Shown here piece after piece: positions 33,660-42,316 of a stretch of 64,000 nucleotides of DNA. The stretch is from UMGS1908 sp964432825. Its GTDB lineage: Bacteria > Bacillota > Clostridia > Christensenellales > UBA1242. Within the stretch, counting starts at the first letter, position 1, and each line of letters opens with the position of its first letter. The notes beneath the pieces were generated by a model. That model did not search any database, was not told the DNA's origin, and saw only the letters and a program-made list of their open reading frames with translations. Position numbers and translations under genes: made by a program. The DNA is taken from positions 1 through 64,000 of the forward strand of contig CAYSOX010000003.1 in NCBI GenBank assembly GCA_964432825.1. The letters run 5' to 3'.

Positions 33660-34520
33660 TTATCTTGTATTTGACGCCTCTTCTTGTGTTTCTACACTCG
33701 CCTCCTCATAAGACTCGTGTTCGCCTAAAATTTCACTTATGCCACTTGTGTCAACTCTTTTGTTTTCACGAACCCGCGGTTTTTGTTGCGAGTTTTGTTC
33801 TTTTGTTTGAGAAACGGGCTTTTTAGGGGTCTCTTTTTTATCTGCACCCCCCTTGGATTTTCCGCCCTTTTTATCGCCTTTAACCTTTTTACCCATGACA
33901 ATCTTTTTTTTCGCACCGCTCTTTTTTTCTTTTTTAGCAGTGTCACTAATTTTGGTTTTTTCAATTTTTTGAACTTCTGTTTTTTTTGTTTCTTGAGTTT
34001 TAGGTAAAACAAGTTTTTTGAACTTTATCTTGTCCAAATCTTTAGTTTTAAATGTTTCCACCAAATGCTTTATTACAGCCACAAAAGGAATTTCATTTCC
34101 ATCTTTATCAAACTGTGGCATAATACCCAAAAGTTCATAAACTGACTGCTCAAGTTTTCCATCCTTTGTAAGGATTGTTAATATACCGATAAACTCATCC
34201 GGTGTTTGCAATTTACCATCTTTACCATAACGAGGCTTTATTCCGTTGTCTTTATAAAACTTTAAAATTGCCCCCTCTCTCAATGTCTGCAAAAGGTTAT
34301 ATTTTTCTATTTCGCTTCTAACTTCTTTTTCTAATTTATTAATATAATTTAGCAATAATTGTCCTATTACTGCCACTGGTATTTCTAGAAAGAAAAATAT
34401 CCAACTTGCAAAACTTTCAAACGAAAAACCATTAATCAAAAAAACAACTACTCCAACACCTAAACTACAATAGGTGCAAATAAGCATTGCAACCAATAAC
34501 CCCTTCATTTGATTTGTCAT
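33660..34520 (-). CDS. Unknown two-span membrane protein with Lys-rich tail
   Basis: I do not recognise this 286-residue product. Two transmembrane helices occupy about residues 7-31 and 35-60; a short amphipathic helix (NKLEKEVRSEIEKYN) leads to a soluble region with two similar segments (YKDNGIKPRYGKDGKLQTP and IMPQFDKDGNEIP). The last 110 residues are disordered and very rich in Lys, with runs of KKEKK and GGKSKGG, ending in an acidic tip. It sits between asp23 and nusB, where Bacillus has none. The basic tail could bind nucleic acid or acidic phospholipid. Confidence 0.78.
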   Translation of the reverse strand: MTNQMKGLLVAMLICTYCSLGVGVVVFLINGFSFESFASWIFFFLEIPVAVIGQLLLNYINKLEKEVRSEIEKYNLLQTLREGAILKFYKDNGIKPRYGKDGKLQTPDEFIGILTILTKDGKLEQSVYELLGIMPQFDKDGNEIPFVAVIKHLVETFKTKDLDKIKFKKLVLPKTQETKKTEVQKIEKTKISDTAKKEKKSGAKKKIVMGKKVKGDKKGGKSKGGADKKETPKKPVSQTKEQNSQQKPRVRENKRVDTSGISEILGEHESYEEASVETQEEASNTR

Positions 34521-34575
34521 AAGTTTTCCTCCAGCAAAATATCAACCCTAATATTTTAGGGCTGATATCTACTAA

Positions 34576-34956
34576 TTACATATAAAGACTTTCATTTTGT
34601 TGGAAAGATACACCATAAACATGCACATTTACTTTTTTAACCTTAAACTCGGTCATACCTTCAACACTTCGCTTAATGTTCTCTTGCACTCTAAACGCAA
34701 CATCATTTACCGAATGCCCAAACAAAATGTTTAAATATGTATCAATTATTAAACCTTCCTCAGTAAAATTTATGGCGATTCCCTTCTTTAGTTTGCGACT
34801 AAAAACACTTTTTAAACCCAATCCTAAAGTAGAACTAAAAGAATGCACGCCTGAAATTTCTTTTGCAGACAATTCAATAATTTGTACAACAATATCCTTT
34901 TTGTAACTCAAATCTCCTTCTTCATCGGAAATTAAATTTTTAATTTTATTTGCCAT
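34576..34956 (-). CDS. Asp23/Gls24-family protein (YqhY-like)
   Basis: This 126-residue protein has the DUF322 pattern VQIIELSAKEISGVHSFSS, GIAINFTEEGLIIDTYLNI and the C-terminal KVKKVNVHVYGVSFQ. In Bacillus yqhY lies between accC and nusB and has been linked to control of acetyl-CoA carboxylase; here accBC is absent. It has its own promoter at 34986-35014. Confidence 0.88.
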   Translation of the reverse strand: MANKIKNLISDEEGDLSYKKDIVVQIIELSAKEISGVHSFSSTLGLGLKSVFSRKLKKGIAINFTEEGLIIDTYLNILFGHSVNDVAFRVQENIKRSVEGMTEFKVKKVNVHVYGVSFQQNESLYM

Positions 34957-34985
34957 AATAACTCCACTTATTAGAATTTATACAA

Positions 34986-35014
34986 ATTATAACATAAGTG
35001 TTTCTATTTTGCAA
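34986..35014 (-). promoter_or_regulatory. Sigma-A promoter of asp23
   Basis: Minus-strand TTGCAA (35009-35014), 17-nt spacer, TATAAT (34986-34991). It separates vegetative asp23-nusB-xse transcription from the spoIIIA operon. Confidence 0.8.
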
Positions 35015-35028
35015 TAATTTTAAACTAT

Positions 35029-35541
35029 TTATTCTACAGGAATTATCTTAACATTAGTAGCATCGGTTTTTGTTTCAGTTGTTATAACACCTAAAATTTG
35101 TGTTGCTTGTTCTTGTGTCAACGAACCCGATTTAACTAAAACATTGTAATACTCCGAACCAATTGTAACTACCGCATCATCATAACCTTTTGCTTTAATC
35201 AAACCTTCAAGAATTAATTCAGTTTCCATCTTCTTTTGTAATAATTGCTTACTCTCAACTGCCGAACTTTTTTCAGATGCTGTTGCATAAGAACTATCAA
35301 TTATTTCATTTAATAACTGCAACTGTGATTCTCTAGACTTTGTTCGGTCATCTTTGTATGTTTCAAAAAAGTTCGCTTGGGCGGTGCTTGTGTTAGTTGC
35401 TTCTGGGTTTAATGCTTTTGAATTTAACTTATAGTTTAAAACTCCTGTTATAACTAAAAGCAATGCCATACCGCAAATAACCAACGCTTTCTTTTTGTTT
35501 TTAATAAATTGTTTTGTTTTTTTAAATCCTAAAATTTTCAT
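35029..35541 (-). CDS. spoIIIAH: Stage III sporulation protein AH
   Basis: This 170-residue mother-cell protein crosses the outer forespore membrane once (LVICGMALLLVITGVLNYKL near residues 22-45) and binds SpoIIQ across the intermembrane space, forming the zipper/channel between the two cells. The C-terminal half (KQLLQKKMETELILEGLIKAKGY, VLVKSGSLTQEQATQI) is the YscJ/FliF-like ring-building domain. ATG 35541 has GAGGTG 6 nt upstream; a GTG at 35550 is the alternative. It is the last gene of the operon. Confidence 0.9.
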   Translation of the reverse strand: MKILGFKKTKQFIKNKKKALVICGMALLLVITGVLNYKLNSKALNPEATNTSTAQANFFETYKDDRTKSRESQLQLLNEIIDSSYATASEKSSAVESKQLLQKKMETELILEGLIKAKGYDDAVVTIGSEYYNVLVKSGSLTQEQATQILGVITTETKTDATNVKIIPVE

Positions 35542-35574
35542 TTTGTTCACCTCACATACTAAATTTTATGAGCA

Positions 35575-36090
35575 TCAATCACCACTTAGAACTTCGATTG
35601 AACTAATGTTTATGTCGAAAACTGACGCCAATGCATTAATTATTGAAAGTTTAGTTTTTTCATTATCAACACCTTTTGCAACAACCAAAATCCCAACTAT
35701 TTTAGGATAATTCTTTTTAATTATTACTGGAATATTTTTTGAGCCATCTTTTTCAAACACTAAAGCACTATTTTTTTGAAAGTCGGAATGATTTTCTCCT
35801 CCACTTTCAGACACATCGGTTGCATATTCGATTTCTATAGATGTAGTTGTGTAAACCAAACATTTAACATTGCTCACCCCACTAACTGACTCTACAATGT
35901 TTACTATCCTATCTTCCATTTGGTTAACATAACCATCAATTTCTATAGCACTACTCAAATCACTTGAATTTTCATTTTTGGAATTGCTAGAATCTTTTAA
36001 CACCACCAAACCTATAATACAAACAACTAAAAGAATGGTACAAATTTGAATTTTTTTGTTAGAAAATATTTTTAAGATATTTTTTATCAC
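35575..36090 (-). CDS. spoIIIAG: Stage III sporulation protein AG
   Basis: This 171-residue protein has one N-terminal membrane helix (ICTILLVVCIIGLVVL) and a secretin-ring-like domain: YVNQMEDRIVNIVESVSGV, KCLVYTTTSIEIEYATD and VVAKGVDNEKTKLSIINALA are typical of SpoIIIAG, which forms a large ring in the feeding-tube channel. The start is GTG 36090, 1 nt after the spoIIIAF stop, with no close ribosome binding site, so translation is probably coupled. Confidence 0.92.
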   Translation of the reverse strand: MIKNILKIFSNKKIQICTILLVVCIIGLVVLKDSSNSKNENSSDLSSAIEIDGYVNQMEDRIVNIVESVSGVSNVKCLVYTTTSIEIEYATDVSESGGENHSDFQKNSALVFEKDGSKNIPVIIKKNYPKIVGILVVAKGVDNEKTKLSIINALASVFDINISSIEVLSGD

Positions 36091-36091
36091 T

Positions 36092-36523
36092 TTAAACTAT
36101 TTCAACCTCACAATCTACATATTCATTAACAACTCTAGCAATTTGTTCTTTTAGTACATCAACACCATTCTTTTTAACTAAAACTTTATCATAATCTATT
36201 TGGTTTTCGTTTAAATTGTAGAAAAGTTTTACATTCATTTCTCCATCAAATTCAATTAAAAGCCTTGTTTCAATTATATTTTCCAAATTTTCAACTTGCT
36301 TTTCATAATAACTAGTATCCATTTGACTTTCGGTTGTAGGAGTAAGCGTCCACTCTTTTTCAATATCAAAAATCGCATTTATACAAATTGCAAAAACCGA
36401 AAGAACTATAACAGCCGAAAACATAAACTTCGAAAAATTATACAATTTTGTTCCATTAGCAAACAGTTCAATCATTATATTTACAACTATTAAAGACATT
36501 ATTAAATATATAATTTCTTTCAT
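36092..36523 (-). CDS. spoIIIAF: Stage III sporulation protein AF
   Basis: This 143-residue protein has two membrane helices (about residues 3-20 and 33-50) and a small soluble domain (ENIIETRLLIEFDGEMNVKLFYN) with the ring-building fold of the family. It is part of the SpoIIIA-SpoIIQ channel. It lies 2 nt after spoIIIAE. Confidence 0.9.
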   Translation of the reverse strand: MKEIIYLIMSLIVVNIMIELFANGTKLYNFSKFMFSAVIVLSVFAICINAIFDIEKEWTLTPTTESQMDTSYYEKQVENLENIIETRLLIEFDGEMNVKLFYNLNENQIDYDKVLVKKNGVDVLKEQIARVVNEYVDCEVEIV

Positions 36524-36525
36524 AA

Positions 36526-37698
36526 TTACACCAAATTTGCCGTCATAACCACTAATAGTAGCATAATGAACACCATTAAAAACACTGCCATTAAACTTGC
36601 AAGTAAAAAATTAAAGACCTTTGATAAGTCACTCATTAAATTGCTAATAGGATTTTCACCCGTAATATCAATCAGCGCACTAGAAAACTTTAGCAATAAA
36701 TTATGTAAAATCATTTTTATCGCCGGTGCAATAACAACCAAAATTATAATCACCAATCCAACTACGCCTAAACTATTTTTTAAAATGATACTTCCAGCAC
36801 GAAATATTTCAAAACTACTAGACAAATACCCACCAACTATCGGAACCAGACTGTTTATTGCATACTTTGCAGTTTTTATGCTAAGCCCATCCTTTCCGCC
36901 CGCCATTATTCCAATCACTGTTGCATATCCAATGAAAATTGAAAAGACAACCCCAATAATCCACTTTATTAAACTTGAACAAAAGTTAATTAATTTGTTT
37001 AACTTTATATCTTTCACTAAATTATTCAATATTATTAATACCAATGTAGTCATAATTAAGGTTATTATTACACCGCTAAAAATTGAAATTGCTGTGGTTG
37101 AAATAATTGAAAGAAGTGGCTCATACAAGCAACTTGAAGTTTTACCTCCAGAAGCCGTCATCAATACAAGCAATACCGGAAAAATAGTTTCAGAAAAATT
37201 TTTAACATTTTTAATTGTTGTCAAAATCAAATTTATGGAATTTAAAGATGTATAAATTAAAATACCCGAAGCCATACACACAAAAACTAAATTGATTATA
37301 TTTTTTATGCTTTCACGCCCAGAAGAAAGGTGCATAAACAAAGCAGATAAAAATGCCAATATCAATAAACTTAATAGAACCGCCATTTCCTCACGGATAA
37401 TATCTTTTATCTTTGTAGTTACATATGCTGAAAAATCGGTTATAGAAAGTGTTAAATTTCCCTCAATAACCTCTTCCAAAAACTCTGAAAGTGTACTTTT
37501 AGCCACAAGGTCTTGACCAGCATAAAACTCTTCTAATTCTTCTAAATCCAATGCTTTTAGTTGTGAATAAACCGCCTCGCTAACATCTTGCTCTACATTT
37601 TCTTTATTTTTTTCTTCGGCATAAACTTTCAAAGAACCACATGGCATATAAAAACTAATAATCAACAACCCTAAAATAATAACAATCGTTTTTTTCAT
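36526..37698 (-). CDS. spoIIIAE: Stage III sporulation protein AE
   Basis: This 390-residue protein is the main multi-span membrane subunit of the SpoIIIA complex. A cleavable signal peptide (MKKTIVIILGLLIISFYMP, then a stretch ending VYAEE) is followed by an acidic region and seven or so transmembrane helices. Landmarks: MTASGGKTSSCLYEP, GIMAGGKDGLSIKTAKYAIN and SLVPIVGGYLSSSFEI. ATG 37698 was chosen for AGGA 6 nt upstream; in-frame starts at 37716 and 37731 lack one. Unusually, 200 nt separate it from spoIIIAD. Confidence 0.92.
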   Translation of the reverse strand: MKKTIVIILGLLIISFYMPCGSLKVYAEEKNKENVEQDVSEAVYSQLKALDLEELEEFYAGQDLVAKSTLSEFLEEVIEGNLTLSITDFSAYVTTKIKDIIREEMAVLLSLLILAFLSALFMHLSSGRESIKNIINLVFVCMASGILIYTSLNSINLILTTIKNVKNFSETIFPVLLVLMTASGGKTSSCLYEPLLSIISTTAISIFSGVIITLIMTTLVLIILNNLVKDIKLNKLINFCSSLIKWIIGVVFSIFIGYATVIGIMAGGKDGLSIKTAKYAINSLVPIVGGYLSSSFEIFRAGSIILKNSLGVVGLVIIILVVIAPAIKMILHNLLLKFSSALIDITGENPISNLMSDLSKVFNFLLASLMAVFLMVFIMLLLVVMTANLV

Positions 37699-37731
37699 TA
37701 ATTTTCCTGCTTTCATTAATTTGTAAACCAA

Positions 37732-37898
37732 AAATCTTATACTGCTATCAATTTTGATTTAATAATATTTTTTGAATATTTTTTTAACTAAAATTATAGT
37801 AAATTGCTTAAAAAATATTTAAGTGATAAATTAATTTTTAGTTAAAGTTTAATTTAACTTTTTATTTACTAAACGCCATTAAAACTACACATAAAGCA
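37732..37898 (-). other. Gap splitting the spoIIIA operon
   Basis: spoIIIAD and spoIIIAE are normally contiguous. Here the stretch between them holds no gene. It contains a weak hairpin (AAAGTT/AACTTT near 37840-37862, minus strand) and an isolated TATAAT, so it may carry an internal promoter or attenuator; neither is convincing. Confidence 0.5.
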
Positions 37899-38285
37899 TT
37901 AAATTACTTTTAAAATTGTTTCAAATAAGTCCAGTACAAATGGTAAGCACATTGCTAGAATTATAACTTTTCCGCAAAACACTATCTTTTTAGCAATTGA
38001 TGAAAATCCATTTTCCTCTACAATATCCGATGCAAACTCAATGATATAACCAACACCAACAACCTTTAGTGCTGTTTTTATCATATTATTTGAAAGATTG
38101 ATTTTTTGAAAGAAACCATTAAACTGTTCTAAAATATTTTCAAATGCCGAAATCAAGATGATTGAAATTATAATACATGTTGATAATACAACCAGTGTTG
38201 CAAAACTTGGTTTTACCTCTTTTAATAACAAGGCAATTATCATACCGACAATTCCAATGCCAACAACTTTTAACAATACACTCAT
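37899..38285 (-). CDS. spoIIIAD: Stage III sporulation protein AD
   Basis: This 128-residue, four-helix membrane protein has the family features LKEVKPSFATLVVLSTCIII, LKVVGVGYIIEFASDIVEENG and AMCLPFVLDLFETIL. It is part of the SpoIIIA channel. Its start overlaps the spoIIIAC stop as ATGA. Confidence 0.92.
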   Translation of the reverse strand: MSVLLKVVGIGIVGMIIALLLKEVKPSFATLVVLSTCIIISIILISAFENILEQFNGFFQKINLSNNMIKTALKVVGVGYIIEFASDIVEENGFSSIAKKIVFCGKVIILAMCLPFVLDLFETILKVI

Positions 38286-38476
38286 AATCCAAACAAACTT
38301 TTTATGTTAATAAACAATTCACTTACCATATCAATTATCATCACTAGCACCACTATAACACCAGCCAAAGTTGACAATGTTGCAATTTCGCTTTTGCCTG
38401 CTTGCGTCAAGATTTGGTTTATGACCGTAGTCAACAACCCAATTGCACCTATCCTAAACAAAACATCTACCGACAT
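38282..38476 (-). CDS. spoIIIAC: Stage III sporulation protein AC
   Basis: This 64-residue, two-helix membrane protein (LFRIGAIGLLTTVINQILTQ and VVLVMIIDMVSELFINIKSLF) has the usual SpoIIIAC size. ATG 38476 has GGAG 6 nt upstream; a TTG at 38488 is less likely. Confidence 0.92.
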   Translation of the reverse strand: MSVDVLFRIGAIGLLTTVINQILTQAGKSEIATLSTLAGVIVVLVMIIDMVSELFINIKSLFGL

Positions 38477-38500
38477 ACGATTCTCCAACTAATTACTAAA

Positions 38501-38980
38501 TTAGACCAACACTAGTACAAACAATAAACCTATCAATAAACTCAGTTTTATGGAAACACCCGAATATTTTTCATAGATTTGCTTTTCTTTTTTTAAATTT
38601 TCTTCCGCCTTTAATTTGAAAAAATTTAGTTGTGATATTTGATTTTCAGCATCAATTTTCCCAAAATTTTCTAAGAATGACTCTACAATTTCAACATCTT
38701 TAATGCGAACATAAAACATTTTTTGCTTTGAACTTAAAGCCACCCCTTGTCTCGCTTTTAAAAAGTCCGACAAAATTTTTTGCAAATCTTTACTTTCGCA
38801 TTGAAAATTTTTTATATAGCAATAAAAATCTTCTTGTAGAAACGAAATATTGATTTCCAATTCTTTTAAAAATCTAATCAAATCTTCATAAAATACAACC
38901 CTTTCTTTTAGATATGACCTAAAAAAAACACCCAAGTATCCAAACCCTACAACTATAATAACTGAAAAAGCAATTTGCAT
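38501..38980 (-). CDS. spoIIIAB: Stage III sporulation protein AB
   Basis: This 159-residue protein has membrane helices at both ends and a helical soluble middle (FLKELEINISFLQ, ARQGVALSSKQ) similar to the GspF-type fold reported for SpoIIIAB. It partners the ATPase SpoIIIAA, encoded 4 nt upstream. Confidence 0.9.
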   Translation of the reverse strand: MQIAFSVIIVVGFGYLGVFFRSYLKERVVFYEDLIRFLKELEINISFLQEDFYCYIKNFQCESKDLQKILSDFLKARQGVALSSKQKMFYVRIKDVEIVESFLENFGKIDAENQISQLNFFKLKAEENLKKEKQIYEKYSGVSIKLSLLIGLLFVLVLV

Positions 38981-38984
38981 ACAC

Positions 38985-39890
38985 CTACCACACCGGCTTT
39001 AATCCTCCATCAAAAACCCCGTCTATTGTCCCCACCCCATTTTTTGCTGAAAGTACTATATAATAATCAAACACATTTGCATCAAAAATTTCTTTTGTAA
39101 AAGATTTTCGTTTTACATCAAAAACACTTTCTCCATGAATAGTCGCCACAACACGAACACCCGAAGTGACTGCCATTTTACAAGCCCTACAATCAGACTC
39201 ATCCATAAGTTCATCGGTTATAATCACTTGAGGGTTTAACGCCCTAACACCTTCACGAAAAGCAAATTCTTTTTTGCAACCACATAAGCAATCGGTCGTT
39301 AACCCAACATCTAATTGAGTTTCTCCGCCACATGATGCCGAAATTTCAAATCTTTCATCCACTACTAAACAATTGAGAATTTTTTTTGACGAAGCAATAA
39401 TGCGTGCAATATCACGAATTAAAGTTGTTTTTCCGCAACCCGGAGGTGAAATAATCAACAAATTATTAACATCCCCACTTTTAAAAATAAATCGGTCAAT
39501 TGGTTTTGCACAATTTAAAATTTGATGCGGAACTCTTATTACCAATGATTGAATATTCTTTATAGTTTTGACCTCACCAAAATCAGACAGCACCACTTCA
39601 CCTGAAATTCCAATTCTAATTCCGCCCGCAACTGCAATATACCCATTTTTAATTTGATTATTATAACAATATAGCGAAGAATCGGTTGCCCTTAAAATAA
39701 CATAATCAATTAAACGCTTGTCTGCATATATAATTTTGTTATTATTTTGATTTCTAAGTTCGCAGAATTCTCCTCCCGAATTTATCAGTATAGGCAAATT
39801 CCTCCTTATCCTTATTTCAAACACATTTCGAAAGTCAAAACTTTCTTTAATTAATTCAACCAATTCGGCTGGAAGTATTTTTGTTAGCAT
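38985..39890 (-). CDS. spoIIIAA: Stage III sporulation protein AA (ATPase)
   Basis: This 301-residue AAA-type secretion ATPase should power the mother-cell-to-forespore channel. Walker A is ISPPGCGKTTLIRDIAR, Walker B VIITDELMDESDC, and ATIHGES is the His-box region; FEIRIRRNLPI and YCYNNQIKNGYIAVAGG are typical of the N-terminal half. ATG 39890 was chosen for AGGAG 7 nt upstream rather than the start at 39920. It heads the operon, after a sigma-E-like promoter and the efp terminator. Confidence 0.94.
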   Translation of the reverse strand: MLTKILPAELVELIKESFDFRNVFEIRIRRNLPILINSGGEFCELRNQNNNKIIYADKRLIDYVILRATDSSLYCYNNQIKNGYIAVAGGIRIGISGEVVLSDFGEVKTIKNIQSLVIRVPHQILNCAKPIDRFIFKSGDVNNLLIISPPGCGKTTLIRDIARIIASSKKILNCLVVDERFEISASCGGETQLDVGLTTDCLCGCKKEFAFREGVRALNPQVIITDELMDESDCRACKMAVTSGVRVVATIHGESVFDVKRKSFTKEIFDANVFDYYIVLSAKNGVGTIDGVFDGGLKPVW

Positions 39891-39907
39891 GCTTTTTCTC
39901 CTAATAA

Positions 39908-39935
39908 ATTGTACAATCAAAAATGTTTAATTATG
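39908..39935 (-). promoter_or_regulatory. Sigma-E-like promoter of the spoIIIA operon
   Basis: Minus-strand CATAATT (39929-39935), 13-nt spacer, TGTACAAT (39908-39915). The -10 matches CATACAMT at 6 of 8 positions and the 13-nt spacing equals that before sigK. spoIIIA is a sigma-E operon in Bacillus. Confidence 0.45.
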
Positions 39936-39945
39936 TTTATTTGAG

Positions 39946-39983
39946 AATAAAAAAAATGTCGGAAAATAATCCAACATTTTTAA
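39946..39983 (-). terminator. efp terminator
   Basis: Minus-strand AAATGTTGG/CCGACATTT stem (about 39953-39981, one mismatch) followed by TTTTTATT, placed about 25 nt after the efp stop. It insulates the spoIIIA operon from efp. Confidence 0.75.
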
Positions 39984-40005
39984 AAATATTTTTAATTAAT
40001 AAAAA

Positions 40006-40569
40006 CTATTTACCAACTCTTTCCATATATGAGCCAGTTCTTGTGTCAATTCTTATAGTTTCACCATTGTTAACAAAAAGTGGAACTTGAATTACTAACC
40101 CAGTTTCTAATGTTGCTGGCTTATATCCAGCCTTAGATGTATCACCTTGGATACCAGGTTCACACTCAACAATCTTTAACTCTACAAAAAGTGGTGGTTC
40201 AACTGAGAATGCCTCACCCTTATAAAACTGAATAGTACAAGACATATTTTCAGTTATATAATTTAAAGCATCTTCTACTTGAGACTTATTTAATGGAATT
40301 TGTTCGTAAGTGTTGTTATCCATAAAATAATACAAACCGCCGTCTTCATACAAGTACATCATCTCTTTTCTTTCAATGTGTGCTTTTTCAAATCTTTCAG
40401 TTGGGTTAAAAGTTCTTTCAATAACTTGACCGGTAACTACATTTTTGATTTTTGTTCTTACAAATGCCGAACCCTTACCAGGCTTTACATGTAAAAAATC
40501 AACTACAACATAAACTTTACCTTCAAGTTCAAAGGTAACACCTTTTCTAAATTCTCCAGCAGTAATCAT
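40006..40569 (-). CDS. efp: Translation elongation factor P
   Basis: This 187-residue three-domain OB protein rescues ribosomes stalled at polyproline. The tip loop reads VKPGKGSAFVRTK, with the Lys that is modified in some bacteria. The C-terminal signature is GLVIQVPLFVNNGETIRIDTR. The gene lies just upstream of spoIIIA, as in Bacillus (efp-spoIIIAA). It ends in its own terminator. Confidence 0.96.
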   Translation of the reverse strand: MITAGEFRKGVTFELEGKVYVVVDFLHVKPGKGSAFVRTKIKNVVTGQVIERTFNPTERFEKAHIERKEMMYLYEDGGLYYFMDNNTYEQIPLNKSQVEDALNYITENMSCTIQFYKGEAFSVEPPLFVELKIVECEPGIQGDTSKAGYKPATLETGLVIQVPLFVNNGETIRIDTRTGSYMERVGK

Positions 40570-40627
40570 AACTTTCCTCCTATTTTTAATACTTAATTAT
40601 TTTACCATATAAATTATAAAAATGGAA

Positions 40628-41461
40628 CTATTTTTTGAAAATATCTAACATTATTTTTGAATCTTCCGCTTGAGTTCCACTAGACTCACAAATAACCCTA
40701 ATGTTTTGACTATATTTTTTTAATGCCTCAATAAAAATTGTTTGCTCCGGACCAAAACCGCTTGGGTCGTTATCAAAAGTTAAATGTTTAATTTCACCTT
40801 TTGCACCATATTCAATTCTACTGAAATGAATATGAATTTCATTTTTTGTATTTACAAACATATCAAATATCTTACAAAATTTATCAACCGAATTCAACTC
40901 TCCACCCGTAAATGCATTAATATGTCCAAAATCTAAGGTTGGAATTATACAATCGTCAATTTCGCAAAGTTTTTGTATTTCGTCGCTCGTACCAATTTGA
41001 CCATGCTTACCCATAGTTTCGGGACAAATGTATACACCACTAACACTTTCGTCACCTTTTATTTTTTCAATAAACGCTTTTGTATTGTTGTATACATTTG
41101 AATATGCAACTTCACGGGTTTGACCAGTCAAACTTCCCGGATGAAACACAACTCTATCTGCGCCCATTATTTTTGCTTTTCGCATTGATTCATATATATA
41201 TCCAAAACTTTTTAAAATTTGTTCCTCATTTGGCGATGCCAAATTAATATAATAAGGTGCATGTATTGATAGTTTTATTCCTGCATTATTAAAAATTTTA
41301 CCAATTTCGGTACACTTCTCTTCGGTTATATTTGTTCCATAAGTAAATGGATATTCAAAACATAATAGCCCCATATTTTTCATCCGTTCAGCAATTTCTG
41401 TGTAAGTTAACTTTTCATTTTTCATTGAATCACTCACACCACTCGTTCCAAATAAAACCAT
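40628..41461 (-). CDS. Endonuclease IV-like TIM-barrel protein
   Basis: This 277-residue protein resembles AP endonuclease family 2 (Nfo): KLSIHAPYYINLASP with a metal His, ADRVVFHPGS, VYICPETMGKHGQIG with the metal Glu, LDFGHINAFTGG, and IHIHFSRIEY with further His ligands. Nfo makes incisions 5' to abasic sites using three zinc ions. It starts right after the truB stop. It is shorter and more divergent than E. coli Nfo, so a related sugar isomerase-like role remains possible. Confidence 0.8.
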   Translation of the reverse strand: MVLFGTSGVSDSMKNEKLTYTEIAERMKNMGLLCFEYPFTYGTNITEEKCTEIGKIFNNAGIKLSIHAPYYINLASPNEEQILKSFGYIYESMRKAKIMGADRVVFHPGSLTGQTREVAYSNVYNNTKAFIEKIKGDESVSGVYICPETMGKHGQIGTSDEIQKLCEIDDCIIPTLDFGHINAFTGGELNSVDKFCKIFDMFVNTKNEIHIHFSRIEYGAKGEIKHLTFDNDPSGFGPEQTIFIEALKKYSQNIRVICESSGTQAEDSKIMLDIFKK

Positions 41462-42316
41462 CTATTCTTCCTCCATTGTATTTATTTTAATTTTAAGCAC
41501 ATTATCCTTTATCGTTCCAAGACCTAAAACTTCATTTTTATAAGCCACCCAATACTCTGCATCTGTACCTAAATAATTTATTGCAACACCATTTTTTAAT
41601 TTAAAAAATTGTTCTTCATTCAATTCAATTTTAGGTAAAGTGATAACCTCATCTATTTTGGTAATTGCACTTTGTGGATTATTTTCTATTTCTTCTAAAC
41701 TAAAACTATTCTCAATTTTAAACTGACCTGCTCGCATTCGAACAAGTTTTACCATGGTTGCAAGTGCATTAATTGACGCAAAAATATCCACTCCCAAACT
41801 TCTAATATATGTACCACTAGAACATATAATTTTGAGATTAAACAAACTATCATCCCCACCTTTAGATGTCAAAATATGGCAAATTTCGACCTCTTTTGGC
41901 TTTAAGTCAAAATCTTTTCCCTCTCTTGCGAGTTTGTAAGCCCTTATTCCGTTAACTTTTTTTGCAGAAAATTTTGGTGGCATTTGACTTATTTTTCCAA
42001 CAAAATTTACACTTGCTTTTTGCACTTGTTCAATTGTTGGAATAAAATTATTTTCATTTACAATTTGTCCATCTGCATCAAGTGTGTCAGTCAGAACACC
42101 TGCACGAAAAACCGCATCGTACTCTTTTTGCTTTAAAAGAAAGTAATCAAAAAACTTTGTTGCCTTGCCTATCGCAATTGGCAAGACTCCTTCAGCCATT
42201 GGATCCAAAGTGCCAAGATGCCCCACTCTTTTTGTTTGATATATTTTCTTCAATTTGGCAACCACTTGAAAACTTGTCATTCCTTTAGGCTTATAAACAT
42301 TTACAAATCCTTTCAT
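41462..42316 (-). CDS. truB: tRNA pseudouridine-55 synthase
   Basis: This 284-residue enzyme makes pseudouridine 55 in the T-loop of tRNAs. It shows KPKGMTSFQVVAKLKK, the catalytic Asp in VGHLGTLDPMAEGVLPIAI, and CSSGTYIRSLGVDI. A C-terminal PUA-like part follows. Its start overlaps the nrnA stop as TAATG. In Bacillus truB is followed by ribF and rpsO, neither of which is here. Confidence 0.95.
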   Translation of the reverse strand: MKGFVNVYKPKGMTSFQVVAKLKKIYQTKRVGHLGTLDPMAEGVLPIAIGKATKFFDYFLLKQKEYDAVFRAGVLTDTLDADGQIVNENNFIPTIEQVQKASVNFVGKISQMPPKFSAKKVNGIRAYKLAREGKDFDLKPKEVEICHILTSKGGDDSLFNLKIICSSGTYIRSLGVDIFASINALATMVKLVRMRAGQFKIENSFSLEEIENNPQSAITKIDEVITLPKIELNEEQFFKLKNGVAINYLGTDAEYWVAYKNEVLGLGTIKDNVLKIKINTMEEE

